Below the pieces are notes generated by a model that had not been told where the DNA came from, ran no database searches, and worked only from the letters and a program-made list of their open reading frames with translations. A DNA stretch of 64,000 nucleotides, taken from contig NZ_PTJO01000001.1 of the NCBI RefSeq assembly GCF_003716585.1, positions 1 through 64,000 of the forward strand, read 5' to 3'. Position numbers and translations under genes: made by a program. Positions within the stretch are counted from its first letter, which is position 1; the number at the start of each line of letters is the position of its first letter. The stretch is from Corynebacterium alimapuense. Its GTDB lineage: Bacteria; Actinomycetota; Actinomycetes; Mycobacteriales; Mycobacteriaceae. Positions 7,449-16,124 of this stretch are shown here, one piece after another.

Positions 7449-8180
7449 ATGAGCGAGCTCAACGCCGAAGAGTCCACTGCCCCTGCCTACCCAATGCCCC
7501 GCATCGGAGACACTGCCCCCGCCTTCACCGCTGAGAGCACTCAGGGCACCGTCAACTTTCCCGCCGACTACGTCGGAAGCTGGGTCATTCTATTCAGCCA
7601 CCCCGCCGATTTCACCCCAGTATGCACCAGCGAGTTCATGACTTTCGCCACCATGCAGGAGGATTTTGCCCGCTACAACACCAAGCTGATCGGATTGTCT
7701 GTCGATGGTCTCTACAGCCACATTGCCTGGCTGCGCACCATCCAAGAGAAGATGACCTACCGCGACATGAAAAACGTCGAGGTCACCTTCCCGCTTATCG
7801 ACGACGTGTCAATGAACGTCGCCAGCAAGTACGGCATGATCATGCCCGGAGAGGCCACAACCTCTGCTGTACGCGCGGTATTCGTCATCGATCCGGCCGG
7901 ACTCGTCCGGACGATCCTCTACTACCCGCTGGCACTGGGCCGGAACTTCGATGAGCTGCTGCGGATCATCAAGGGACTGCAGACCGCCGACGAGTTCGAC
8001 GTTGCCCTGCCTGCGGACTGGCGACCAGGCGAGCGAGCAATCGTTCCGCCAGCTGGTTCCTGTGGCGTAGCCAAAGACCGCATGTCCGGCGAAGACACCG
8101 ACGTCGAATGCGTCGATTGGTTCTTCTGTACTCGCGATCTACCCGAAGAGACCATCGAGAAGGCACTCACCGAACGATGA
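7449..8180 (+). CDS. Peroxiredoxin, AhpC/Prx6 type with C-terminal CX5C
   Basis: A thiol peroxidase reducing H2O2 or organic peroxides. The 243-aa protein carries the peroxidatic site HPADFTPVCTSEF (Cys59) and the supporting Arg in VIDPAGLVRTILYYP. Three further cysteines lie near the C-terminus (Cys205, Cys221, Cys227); CVDWFFC matches the CX5C seen in long archaeal-type peroxiredoxins, where it joins the catalytic disulfide cycle. The start MSELNAEE follows GAGGAGA; a longer frame is rejected because it runs through the operator. It is divergent from the DCC gene and its promoter carries an ATACCC/GGGTAT palindrome. The reductant is not evident from the sequence. Confidence 0.92.
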   Translation: MSELNAEESTAPAYPMPRIGDTAPAFTAESTQGTVNFPADYVGSWVILFSHPADFTPVCTSEFMTFATMQEDFARYNTKLIGLSVDGLYSHIAWLRTIQEKMTYRDMKNVEVTFPLIDDVSMNVASKYGMIMPGEATTSAVRAVFVIDPAGLVRTILYYPLALGRNFDELLRIIKGLQTADEFDVALPADWRPGERAIVPPAGSCGVAKDRMSGEDTDVECVDWFFCTRDLPEETIEKALTER

Positions 8181-8197
8181 TCTACCTAGCCGGCCGA

Positions 8198-8240
8198 TAA
8201 AAAATGCCACGTCCACCGAAATAACGGTGAACGTGGCATT
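8198..8240 (-). terminator. Terminator of tRNA-Lys
   Basis: A long stem pairs AATGCCACGT and CACCG with their complements. On the minus strand it ends in CATTTTTTAT. It directly follows tRNA-Lys and also lies after the peroxiredoxin stop. Confidence 0.85.
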
Positions 8241-8316
8241 GGTGGGCCCCGTGGGGCTCGAACCCACGACCTGCGGATTAAAAGTCCGTAGCTCTACCAA
8301 CTGAGCTAGGGGCCCG
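8240..8316 (-). tRNA. tRNA-Lys (TTT), with encoded CCA and an extra T in the anticodon loop
   Basis: The cloverleaf has acceptor GGGCCCC/GGGGCCC, discriminator A at 8243 and genomic CCA at 8240-8242. The D-arm GCTC...GAGC and T-arm GTGGG-TTCGAGC-CCCAC are normal. The anticodon stem is ACGGA/TCCGC, but the loop reads C-TTTTT-AA, eight bases where seven are expected, making the body 74 nt instead of 73. This could be a homopolymer error in the assembly or a true insertion. Confidence 0.9.
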
Positions 8317-8450
8317 CGACACTGATACTAAACCCTCGGGTGTCTCCAAGAAAAATCGGCCCAAATATGGGAGATGCCTCACAGAGTCGGAACTATCAAC
8401 TACGAGATCCGACAAATCATACATAGCTTGCATAATTAGCCCCCCGACGC

Positions 8451-8481
8451 CGCGGTCACCTGCTTGTCCTTGAACACCGCG
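8451..8481 (+). other. Inverted repeat in the cydA leader
   Basis: CGCGGT and ACCGCG face each other across 19 nt, just before the cydA ribosome site AGGAAAGG. It could be a weak leader hairpin or a regulator site. The rest of the 188-bp gap from tRNA-Lys shows only a possible -10 (CATAAT at 8431-8436). Confidence 0.3.
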
Positions 8482-8504
8482 ACGTTTTCAGGAAAGGCAC
8501 AGCA

Positions 8505-10061
8505 GTGAATCTTGACCTCATTGATGTCTCACGGTGGCAATTCGGTATCACCACCGTCTACCACTTCATTTTTGTTCCTTTAACCATCGGCTTAGCCCCA
8601 ATGGTGGCGGTCATGCAGACCGCCTGGCTAGTCACTGGCAAAGAACGCTGGTACCGGGCAACTCGGTTTTTCGGCACTCTTTTCCTTGTCAACTTCGCCA
8701 TGGGCGTGGTCACCGGCATTGTCCAGGAATTCCAATTCGGAATGAACTGGTCTGAATATTCCAGATTTGTTGGAGATGTCTTCGGAGCTCCACTTGCTTT
8801 GGAAGGACTAGCCGCATTCTTCATCGAATCAATCTTCCTCGGCGTATGGATTTTTGGCTGGGATCGAGTTCCCCGTTGGATCCACCTAGCCTCCATCTGG
8901 ATGGTGGCTATCGCGGTGAATCTCTCCGCCTACTTCATCATCGTGGCTAACTCCTTTATGCAGCACCCTGTTGGCGCCGTCTATAACGAGGCCACCGGCC
9001 GCGCAGAGTTGAGTGACATCGTAGAACTGTTAACCAACTCAACCGCGCTAGCGGCTTTCCCCCATGCAGTGTTCGGCTCGCTACTGACCGCTGGCACGTT
9101 CGTAGCAGGCATTGCTGGCTGGCAGATGATCCGTACCACCCGCCGGGCGGAGAACGACCCGACTCATGCCGACGCGGCCGAACTCTGGCGTCCAGCTTTC
9201 CGATTGGCCCTATGGTTCATCGTCATTGGTGTCATCGGCGCTTCCATCAGTGGTCACACCCAAGCACAACTGATGTTCGAACAGCAGCCGATGAAGATGG
9301 CTTCTGCAGAGGCGCTCTGCCATACCGAGACGGACCCGTTGTTCTCCATCCTCTCGATCAGCACCATGAATAACTGCGATACCGCAGTCCAGGTTCTCGG
9401 TGTCCCCTTCGTCTTGTCTTTCCTGGCGGGAAATCAGTTCACCGGAGTCGAGCTCCAGGGAGTCACCGAACTTCAGGCCCAATACGAGCAGATGTTCGGA
9501 CCAGGCAACTACACCCCGAACCTGTTTGTCACATACTGGTCCTTCCGCATGATGATTGGCCTGATGGCCGCCTCCATGCTGCTGGCAGTATTGGGCTTCT
9601 GGTACACCCGAAAAGGTCGCGTGCCCACAATGAAGTGGCTGGGCTGGGCCTCCCTTATTTCCATCCCCTTCCCCTTCCTGGCAAACGCAGCTGGCTGGGT
9701 GTTCACCGAAATGGGACGCCAGCCTTGGGTGGTTCACCCCAACCCCGATTACTGGCCAGAAAATAGCCCCGGCGGGGAAAACGAAATCCACATGATCGTT
9801 GATTTCGGTGTCTCCAACCACTCCGTGGCTACCGTATGGGTCTCGTTGATTTCCTTCACACTCCTCTATGGAGTGCTGGCCGTGATTTGGTTCTGGCTCA
9901 TGCGCCGAAAAGTCCTCGAGGGCCCACTGCCTCCCGGAAGCTCTGAGAATATCGCGGCTGATTCTTATGGCCCTGATGATGACGATGGAGTCCAGCCCCT
10001 GACCTTCGGCCATTCAGAGGCCGAGCCCACGTCCCCCGCTACCAGCAGAGGTGATGAGTGA
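8505..10061 (+). CDS. cydA: Cytochrome bd menaquinol oxidase subunit I
   Basis: CydA binds hemes b558, b595 and d and, with CydB, oxidises menaquinol and reduces oxygen to water in the membrane. The 518-aa protein has the expected multiple membrane helices. His20 (in TVYHFIF) and the His in AAFPHAVFG correspond to heme ligands, and EMGRQPW is the conserved quinol-oxidase motif. The C-terminus is an acidic, hydrophilic tail. The start is GTG after AGGAAAGG. It is the first gene of a cydABDC operon ending in a strong terminator, as in other corynebacteria. Confidence 0.97.
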   Translation: MNLDLIDVSRWQFGITTVYHFIFVPLTIGLAPMVAVMQTAWLVTGKERWYRATRFFGTLFLVNFAMGVVTGIVQEFQFGMNWSEYSRFVGDVFGAPLALEGLAAFFIESIFLGVWIFGWDRVPRWIHLASIWMVAIAVNLSAYFIIVANSFMQHPVGAVYNEATGRAELSDIVELLTNSTALAAFPHAVFGSLLTAGTFVAGIAGWQMIRTTRRAENDPTHADAAELWRPAFRLALWFIVIGVIGASISGHTQAQLMFEQQPMKMASAEALCHTETDPLFSILSISTMNNCDTAVQVLGVPFVLSFLAGNQFTGVELQGVTELQAQYEQMFGPGNYTPNLFVTYWSFRMMIGLMAASMLLAVLGFWYTRKGRVPTMKWLGWASLISIPFPFLANAAGWVFTEMGRQPWVVHPNPDYWPENSPGGENEIHMIVDFGVSNHSVATVWVSLISFTLLYGVLAVIWFWLMRRKVLEGPLPPGSSENIAADSYGPDDDDGVQPLTFGHSEAEPTSPATSRGDE

Positions 10062-11110
10062 TGGATCTACAAGTTCTATGGTTTGTGATCATTGCAGTAC
10101 TTTTTCTCGGCTACTTCATCCTGGAAGGATTCGACTTCGGAGTCGGCATGTTGCTGCCGTTCCTCGGCGGCAAGACTCCTGAAGAAAAATCAGCTCGACG
10201 CTCGGCCGCTATCAAGACCATCGGCCCGGTGTGGGACGGCAACGAAGTCTGGCTGATTACCGCTGGCGGCGCTCTCTTTGCTGCGTTCCCGGAGTGGTAC
10301 GCCACCATGTTCTCCGGTTTCTACCTACCCCTGCTGCTCATTCTCCTATCCCTCATCCTCCGCGGAGTGGGCCTGGAGTGGCGATCCAAGGTTGATACCG
10401 AACGTTGGCGCAAGTGGTGCGACACCGGCACCGCCATCGGATCGTGGGCGCCCTCGCTGCTGTGGGGCGTAGCTTTCGCCAATCTCCTTCGAGGAGTACC
10501 CGTCGATGCCAACAGACAGATCAACTCAGGTATCGAAGGGCTCATCGGTCTGCTCAATCCTTATGGACTGCTCGGCGGACTGACCTTCGTCCTGTTGTTT
10601 ATGCTCCATGGTGCGATGTTCCTCGGCTTCAAGACTGAAGATCCGCTGCGGGCACGTGTGCAGGAATTTGGACTACGGTGGCTGATGATTCCGACCATCA
10701 TCGTTGTCATCGCCTTCTCCTTGTGGACGCAGCTAGCCTATGGTCGCCCGGAAACCTGGTGGGCGCTCGCCGCGATGGTTATCACCCTGTCGTTGGGCAT
10801 TATCGCCCTCCTCCGCGAACGTGACGGTTGGGCCTTTGCTGCCACCGCATTATCTGTGGCTGCGCTGGTCATCCAGATCTTCGGCTCTATGTTCCCCTAC
10901 CTCGTTCCGACTACCCTCAGCGACGGCGTCTCCCTCGATATCTGGAACTCTTCCAGCTCGGATTACACGTTGACGGTGATGAGTTGGGCGGCATTGCTAC
11001 TACTGCCCGGCGTCTTGGTCTTTCAAGGCTGGACCTACTGGGTCTTCCGCAACCGAGTTGCGGTCCACACCTCACCTGTCGCCGGGGACCCCACCCCGGC
11101 TGCTGTGTAG
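10061..11110 (+). CDS. cydB: Cytochrome bd menaquinol oxidase subunit II
   Basis: CydB is the second membrane subunit of cytochrome bd. The 349-aa protein starts MDLQVLWFVIIAVLFLGYFILEGFDFGVGMLLP, the family's hallmark N-terminus, and has the usual helices, with VWDGNEVWLITAGGALFAAFPEWYA in the first third. The ATG overlaps the cydA TGA (TGATG), so translation is coupled; a GTG one codon earlier is an equal alternative. The family identity is not in doubt. Confidence 0.96.
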   Translation: MDLQVLWFVIIAVLFLGYFILEGFDFGVGMLLPFLGGKTPEEKSARRSAAIKTIGPVWDGNEVWLITAGGALFAAFPEWYATMFSGFYLPLLLILLSLILRGVGLEWRSKVDTERWRKWCDTGTAIGSWAPSLLWGVAFANLLRGVPVDANRQINSGIEGLIGLLNPYGLLGGLTFVLLFMLHGAMFLGFKTEDPLRARVQEFGLRWLMIPTIIVVIAFSLWTQLAYGRPETWWALAAMVITLSLGIIALLRERDGWAFAATALSVAALVIQIFGSMFPYLVPTTLSDGVSLDIWNSSSSDYTLTVMSWAALLLLPGVLVFQGWTYWVFRNRVAVHTSPVAGDPTPAAV

Positions 11111-11116
11111 AAGCCC

Positions 11117-12703
11117 GTGGCTTCCCCGCTAGATCGACGTCTACTGGAGCTGGTGCCTCCAGTAGGACGATTCATTGCCAGCGCCGGTATCACCCAAGCA
11201 TTGGTGACGGCCTCACTGTTAGTCCGTGGTGTCCTCATCGGCTGGGTGGCTGCTCGCGTAGTCGCCGACGGTGCCGATCTAGCGAGCGTGATGTGGCCAT
11301 TGTTGTGGCTAGCGCTAGCGGTGCTCGCCCACGGTGTTATTTCTCATCTCGCCCAACGCCGGGCAGCAGCCAGCGTTGGAGAGGTCATTGACTCCCTTCG
11401 CAGCTCTGCATTGGCTGCGTTGGGCCGACAAGATCCACGAACAGTGCAGGAGAAATCCGCGCATTGGCGCACAGTCCTGACCGATGGACTCGAGCAGTTT
11501 CGACCCTATCTTTCGGAGTTCTTGCCCTCCCTGATCGCAGTGGTCTTAGCCACTCCGGCTTCTCTGGCGGTTATCTTCTGGTTCGACCCGCTCTCGGGAT
11601 TCATTGCGCTAGTCACGCTTCCGCTCATCCCACTTTTCATGATTCTCATCGGCAAACTCACCGCTGCTCGAACCCAACGTCGCCTCAGCGTTACTGCGTC
11701 CCTCGGCGGCCAACTAGCAGATCTGCTCTCCGGTTCACTGACCCTCCGAGCATTAGGAGTTACCAAGCAGCCAGCACGACAAATTCGCAGCACCGGCGCG
11801 GCCCAAGAAGCGGCGACTATGAGTGTGCTGCGTCTTGCGTTCCTCTCGTCCTTTGCTCTCGAATTCCTAGCTACCCTTTCCGTGGCTTTGGTCGCTGTCA
11901 GCATTGGCCTACGGCTGGTAGCTGGAGATCTCTCTTTGGCGGCTGGATTAATTGTTCTCATTGTTATCCCGGAGGTCTATAATCCGGTTCGCCAAGTTGG
12001 TACCAAGTTCCATGCTGCTGCCGATGGTCTGGCTGCCACTACGGAGATTCTCGATCTGATCGAAAACGACAATCGCGAGCAAGCTCCCGCAAGGTATGTG
12101 GAGCTCATTAAGAGTATCGACGTCGAGGTAGAACACCTGCAGGTCCGTGGACGCGATGGCCACCATCCCGAAGACTTAAGCTTCACTGCTAGCCCTGGTC
12201 AGGTGACTATTCTCCACGGCCCCAATGGCTCAGGAAAGTCCACAGTCTTTCTCGCATTGCTGGGCCTGTTGCCAAACGCTTCAGTCTCCGGGGTAGTTAG
12301 GGCCCCAAGCCTAGAACACACTTCATATCTCCCTGCAGAACCGATCATCACTACTGGCACAGTGTCAGACAACCTTGTTCTGCTCGGAGCCACAACCAAC
12401 CGGATAGCTGATTGTGCCACCGAGGTCGAACTGGACCTACCCATGGATCGGGCACTGACCTACGGCGGCGGTGGGCTATCCGCCGGCCAGGCACAGCGGT
12501 TAGCACTAGCTCGCACGCTAGCCCTTGGCAACGAGCTACCTAGGCTGCTAGTACTCGACGAGCCGAGCGCCCATTTAAGCCCCGAACTAGTCGAACGGTT
12601 ATGCCAAGTACTTCGTCAGCGTTGCCAACGCGGCGATACGGTCCTAGTAGCCACACATGATCAACGTCTCCTGACTATTGCCGACAAGGTGGTTGAATTA
12701 TGA
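11117..12703 (+). CDS. cydD: ABC exporter subunit CydD
   Basis: CydD pairs with CydC as a heterodimeric ABC exporter that is needed for cytochrome bd assembly and moves thiols (cysteine, glutathione) in E. coli; in an organism using mycothiol the substrate may differ. The 528-aa protein has an N-terminal six-helix membrane domain (about residues 1-310) and a C-terminal ATPase with Walker A GPNGSGKST, signature LSAGQAQRLALARTL and Walker B LLVLDEPSAHL. The start is GTG, 6 bp after cydB. It overlaps cydC by four bases. Confidence 0.94.
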   Translation: MASPLDRRLLELVPPVGRFIASAGITQALVTASLLVRGVLIGWVAARVVADGADLASVMWPLLWLALAVLAHGVISHLAQRRAAASVGEVIDSLRSSALAALGRQDPRTVQEKSAHWRTVLTDGLEQFRPYLSEFLPSLIAVVLATPASLAVIFWFDPLSGFIALVTLPLIPLFMILIGKLTAARTQRRLSVTASLGGQLADLLSGSLTLRALGVTKQPARQIRSTGAAQEAATMSVLRLAFLSSFALEFLATLSVALVAVSIGLRLVAGDLSLAAGLIVLIVIPEVYNPVRQVGTKFHAAADGLAATTEILDLIENDNREQAPARYVELIKSIDVEVEHLQVRGRDGHHPEDLSFTASPGQVTILHGPNGSGKSTVFLALLGLLPNASVSGVVRAPSLEHTSYLPAEPIITTGTVSDNLVLLGATTNRIADCATEVELDLPMDRALTYGGGGLSAGQAQRLALARTLALGNELPRLLVLDEPSAHLSPELVERLCQVLRQRCQRGDTVLVATHDQRLLTIADKVVEL

Positions 12704-14376
12704 ATTCCTGGACCCTTTTGACCAGGATGCTCCACCTGGCAGGAGTCCAGCGACGACAGCTGGCTGCCGCGATCGCAGCAGGTTCGGTGACGCTATTTTC
12801 CGCATTGGCGCTCACGGTGCTCTCCGGCTGGCTGATCACTCGCGCTTGGGAGATGCCGCCAGTGTTAGCTTTGGGAGTAGCGGTAACCGCGGTGCGAGCT
12901 CTAGGTATTTCTCGTGCGGTCTTCCGCTATCTTGACCGTCTGCTGAGTCACCGAATTGCTCTCCACGCGCTTACGACTCTGCGCGTCCGACTTTTTGATG
13001 CCATCGCAGCCGACCCGGTTGGGGATGGTCGCGCTCACTTATATTCCCGTGGAGACGGCCTTATCCGGCTGGTGGCTGACGCCGAAAGAGTCACGGACTT
13101 GATCGTCCGCTCTTTGGTACCTGCTGGCGTGGCGCTAGTACTATCCAGTATCTCGTTGCTTATCGCTGGGTTGCTTCATCCGCTGGCCGCAGTAATTCTA
13201 GCCATCGGCTTCGCGTTTACTGGCCTATTGATCCCCTGGCTGGCTGCCCGCTCCCACCGACATACCCGCAGGGTCGAGGCGACAGATGACTTTCTGCTGC
13301 GTCTCGACGAGGTTCTAGGCCACCGCACCGAGTTTGAAGCTGCAGGTCTCGGTAGCACCCAACAGGCAGTGGCTACTCGGGCTTCTGCTCAGGTCAGTGC
13401 CGAGACCGAGGCCGGACAACGACCTCTGGCGTTAGCTCAGGCAATCCAGTCTTGGGCCACAGGCTTGACGGCCTTTGCCACCCTTCTATTGGTAGTAGTC
13501 GTCTATCCAGGAGAACCAACTTGGCTGGGTATGTTGGTGATGCTCCCGTTGGCAGCTTTTGAGGCACATGGGCAACTCGCCCAGGCTGCCATTCATGCCC
13601 AAGAGGCGACCTATTCTGCCAAGCGGCTCACCGAATTGGTCGGAAATTCACCGACCCGCACTATGGACAGCGCAGCGGAGTCTCCCGAGCCGCTAGCGCT
13701 GACAGATTGTAGGTTAACGGCTACCGACCTGCGCTGCCGTTTCGGCACTCCTACCTGGGGTATCGAGGTAGCACCCGGTCAACGAGTAGTGATCCGGGGG
13801 ACTTCCGGCAGCGGAAAGACTACGCTGCTCCAGACTCTCGGCGGACTGGTCCCGCCTACTGCTGGAAAAGTAGAACTCGGCAGCTCCGAGCTTGACTTGG
13901 TGGACCCTGCCCGACTCCGAGCCACCGTCCGTGTCCATGCTGAAGACGAGTGGCTCTTTTCCACCAGCATTCGTCAGAATCTACTCGTTGCTAACCCAGA
14001 TGCAGATGATCAGTTGATGTGGGAGACCATTGAGGCCGTTGGACTGGGTGATTGGCTCCGAACCGGAGCTGACTCAGACCCGCTAGATAGGATGCTGGCG
14101 GATGGAGCGGATTCGGTCTCCAGTGGGCAGCGTCGGCGGTTACTCCTCGCCCGTGCATTGTGCTCCACTGCTCCGGTTTTGCTCTTGGACGAACCAACGG
14201 AACACATCGCCGATGACGATGCCTCCAGGTTGTTTAACATGCTCGTCTCTGAACAACTACCAGGCGCTAGAGCGGAGCGATCGATCATCATGGTCACCCA
14301 CGCCTCCCGTAGCTCCGAGCTAGCTACCGGGGTGAGCGTGGACTACCATCCGGCACCAGTAATGCCTAGACAGTAA
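12700..14376 (+). CDS. cydC: ABC exporter subunit CydC
   Basis: CydC is the partner of CydD in the exporter required for cytochrome bd maturation. The 558-aa protein has a membrane domain (about residues 1-320) and an ATPase with Walker A GTSGSGKTT, signature VSSGQRRRLLLARAL and Walker B VLLLDEPTEHI. The ATG overlaps the cydD stop (ATGA), so the two subunits are translationally coupled. It ends the cydABDC operon 5 bp before a strong bidirectional terminator. Confidence 0.94.
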   Translation: MNSWTLLTRMLHLAGVQRRQLAAAIAAGSVTLFSALALTVLSGWLITRAWEMPPVLALGVAVTAVRALGISRAVFRYLDRLLSHRIALHALTTLRVRLFDAIAADPVGDGRAHLYSRGDGLIRLVADAERVTDLIVRSLVPAGVALVLSSISLLIAGLLHPLAAVILAIGFAFTGLLIPWLAARSHRHTRRVEATDDFLLRLDEVLGHRTEFEAAGLGSTQQAVATRASAQVSAETEAGQRPLALAQAIQSWATGLTAFATLLLVVVVYPGEPTWLGMLVMLPLAAFEAHGQLAQAAIHAQEATYSAKRLTELVGNSPTRTMDSAAESPEPLALTDCRLTATDLRCRFGTPTWGIEVAPGQRVVIRGTSGSGKTTLLQTLGGLVPPTAGKVELGSSELDLVDPARLRATVRVHAEDEWLFSTSIRQNLLVANPDADDQLMWETIEAVGLGDWLRTGADSDPLDRMLADGADSVSSGQRRRLLLARALCSTAPVLLLDEPTEHIADDDASRLFNMLVSEQLPGARAERSIIMVTHASRSSELATGVSVDYHPAPVMPRQ

Positions 14377-14381
14377 CTGAC

Positions 14382-14423
14382 AGCTAAAAAGCCCCTCGAC
14401 TCACGTCGAGGGGCTTTTTAGCT
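14382..14423. terminator. Bidirectional terminator between cydC and the SQR operon
   Basis: A long perfect stem of AGCTAAAAAGCCCCTCGAC with its complement across a TCAC loop has an A-tract on one side and a T-tract on the other. It serves cydABDC on plus and the SQR-like pair on minus. Confidence 0.9.
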
Positions 14424-14428
14424 GCTAG

Positions 14429-14626
14429 TTAGTGCTTCTTGCCGCCGAAAACCATCAGCGCTAGCCGAAGGTTCGACACGATAAACTTACCCAGTTGGAT
14501 AAGAACACACCGTCGCCCGCGCAGCGTCGACGCCGTGGGCAAAGGTGCACCACTGACGTCAACGATGGGCAGATTGACGTTAATTCCACTCAACTGAGCA
14601 TTCTCATGAGAGGTTGCATCTGACAT
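14429..14626 (-). CDS. 65-aa protein of unknown function, paired with the SQR-like gene
   Basis: I do not recognise this gene. The 65-aa product has a polar start (MSDATSHENAQ), a short beta-prone middle with one Cys (RGRRCVL), and a hydrophobic or amphipathic C-terminal stretch (LIQLGKFIVSNLRLALMVF) ending in GGKKH. The start follows AGGAGG with good spacing, 14 bp after the SQR-like stop, and the shared terminator lies just beyond. A real gene is likely from the ribosome site and operon position. Help in membrane attachment or quinone access for the SQR-like enzyme is only a guess. Confidence 0.65.
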   Translation of the reverse strand: MSDATSHENAQLSGINVNLPIVDVSGAPLPTASTLRGRRCVLIQLGKFIVSNLRLALMVFGGKKH

Positions 14627-14640
14627 TGATCGTCCTCCTA

Positions 14641-16098
14641 TCATTCCGGGATGAACTGCCAGCCGGGCAGGCCCTTGGCTTTGTAGATGAACATGTAATG
14701 CAGCAGGAGCTTCGTCCAGTGCCCAGACAGTCCGATCTCACCGCGGGTAAAACTCAAGTCACGCCCAGTGGGATACTTTTCTCGGTCTGGCACGATCGGC
14801 ATCATCACCATGGAGGCTGCCGATCCGGTGGTCAAACCGGTACCAGCAGAAGCCACACACGCTGCACCCAAAGTCGTCATGGATGCCTCGTGGTTCTTCG
14901 CACTCGACCCGTGCTTGATGCGATCAGCGATCGAGATTGCTGCCGCCTTACCCATCTCACCGGAAGGCTGACCTGTCCGTGGCGGAGCCGGAGCGATGAC
15001 TGTTCCGTTGGGAGACTTTTGGGGCCGGGAGATCTGGTGCGGCGGGGCGAAAGCAATGCCAACGGCCCAAATGTTGTCATAATCCGGGCTTTGATAGGTT
15101 GCTGGCCAGTCTTTAGAAGTCCATTGTTCGAAGGGCTTGGGAGAGTAATCAGCGTCAACCTTCATAAACCCACTGGGGGCGAAGAGCTGATCAGTGATCT
15201 CTTTGCCTGCGCGGTCATAGGCCTTCAAAGCCACTCCGCCGAAGGGCGGAAGCAACATGGCGAAGTCCATGTGCAATTCGTGGTGATTGCCATCGAGCGT
15301 CTCGAAGTGGATGACACCTGGTTCAACTCGATGGACGTGAGCACCGACGATCGCTTCTACTTCGCGCTCGCGAAAGAGGGACTCTGTCCACAGCTGCGAG
15401 TTGGTTTCGAAGCCATTCTGGTTAAACACCAGGCCACCCACGCCAAAGTCGCCGAGTTCCGCTTCGTTGGTCAAGTAGATTACTCGTGCTCGATCGCGGA
15501 CTCCGGCGGCTCGCAACTCATGATCGACGTTGAACACATACTCGAAAGCTGCTCCCTCACAGGTGCAGGTGCCGTGTCCGGCGCCGACCACTAGGGTCTT
15601 TCGATCGCCCTTCTTCAGCTGAGCGATGACATCTTTCAGAGAGTCAGCCGCGTCAACCGCATGCTCAGCGGTACACACTGAGACGGTATGCCCACCGTCT
15701 GGGCCGAGACCTTCGGTCATACCGAATTTGAGCTGCGGTCCGGTGGCATTGATCAAATAGTCATAGCGCAGGCGCTCCACTTGACCAGCTCGGGAGGAGT
15801 CAGTGTATTCGATATCAACGGCCGGACGAGGGTCGTCGCTGTCTCCTTCAGGTCTGATCGTGGTGGCTTTTGCCTGTCGAAATTCCACTCCGTGACGCTT
15901 ATAAACCGGAGCAAGAGGGAAAACGACCTTCTTCTTGGGCATCTTCCCCACGCCGACCCAGATATTGCTGGGAATCCAATTCCACTGTTCGTTCGGCGAT
16001 ACGACAGTGACGGTGCTGCCTTCGGGCAACATTCTGGTCAGGTGCAGTGCGGCCGTGTGGCCAGAGACGCCTGCGCCCAGTACAACGATGTCTGCCAT
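14641..16098 (-). CDS. Sulfide:quinone oxidoreductase-like flavoprotein
   Basis: A pyridine-nucleotide-disulfide fold flavoprotein resembling sulfide:quinone oxidoreductases, which oxidise sulfide to persulfide or polysulfide and pass electrons to quinone at the membrane. The 485-aa protein opens with the FAD motif VVLGAGVSGHTAALHL and has a second GAGHGTCTCEGAAFEY segment. Cys142, Cys178 or Cys180, and Cys414 stand where SQRs keep their three redox cysteines. The C-terminal part (HWTKLLLHYMFIYKAKGLPGWQF) looks membrane-associating. Its promoter has a 32-bp palindrome with a CsoR/CstR-like core. It could alternatively be an NADH-type dehydrogenase relative, but the cysteine pattern favours SQR. 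Confidence 0.8.
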   Translation of the reverse strand: MADIVVLGAGVSGHTAALHLTRMLPEGSTVTVVSPNEQWNWIPSNIWVGVGKMPKKKVVFPLAPVYKRHGVEFRQAKATTIRPEGDSDDPRPAVDIEYTDSSRAGQVERLRYDYLINATGPQLKFGMTEGLGPDGGHTVSVCTAEHAVDAADSLKDVIAQLKKGDRKTLVVGAGHGTCTCEGAAFEYVFNVDHELRAAGVRDRARVIYLTNEAELGDFGVGGLVFNQNGFETNSQLWTESLFREREVEAIVGAHVHRVEPGVIHFETLDGNHHELHMDFAMLLPPFGGVALKAYDRAGKEITDQLFAPSGFMKVDADYSPKPFEQWTSKDWPATYQSPDYDNIWAVGIAFAPPHQISRPQKSPNGTVIAPAPPRTGQPSGEMGKAAAISIADRIKHGSSAKNHEASMTTLGAACVASAGTGLTTGSAASMVMMPIVPDREKYPTGRDLSFTRGEIGLSGHWTKLLLHYMFIYKAKGLPGWQFIPE

Positions 16099-16124
16099 GG
16101 TTGACTCCTCGGGTTGTGGCTACC

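Noticed and set aside
14614..15594. 326-codon plus-strand open frame
   Set aside because: Antisense to the SQR-like gene, which has clear FAD motifs and a ribosome site.
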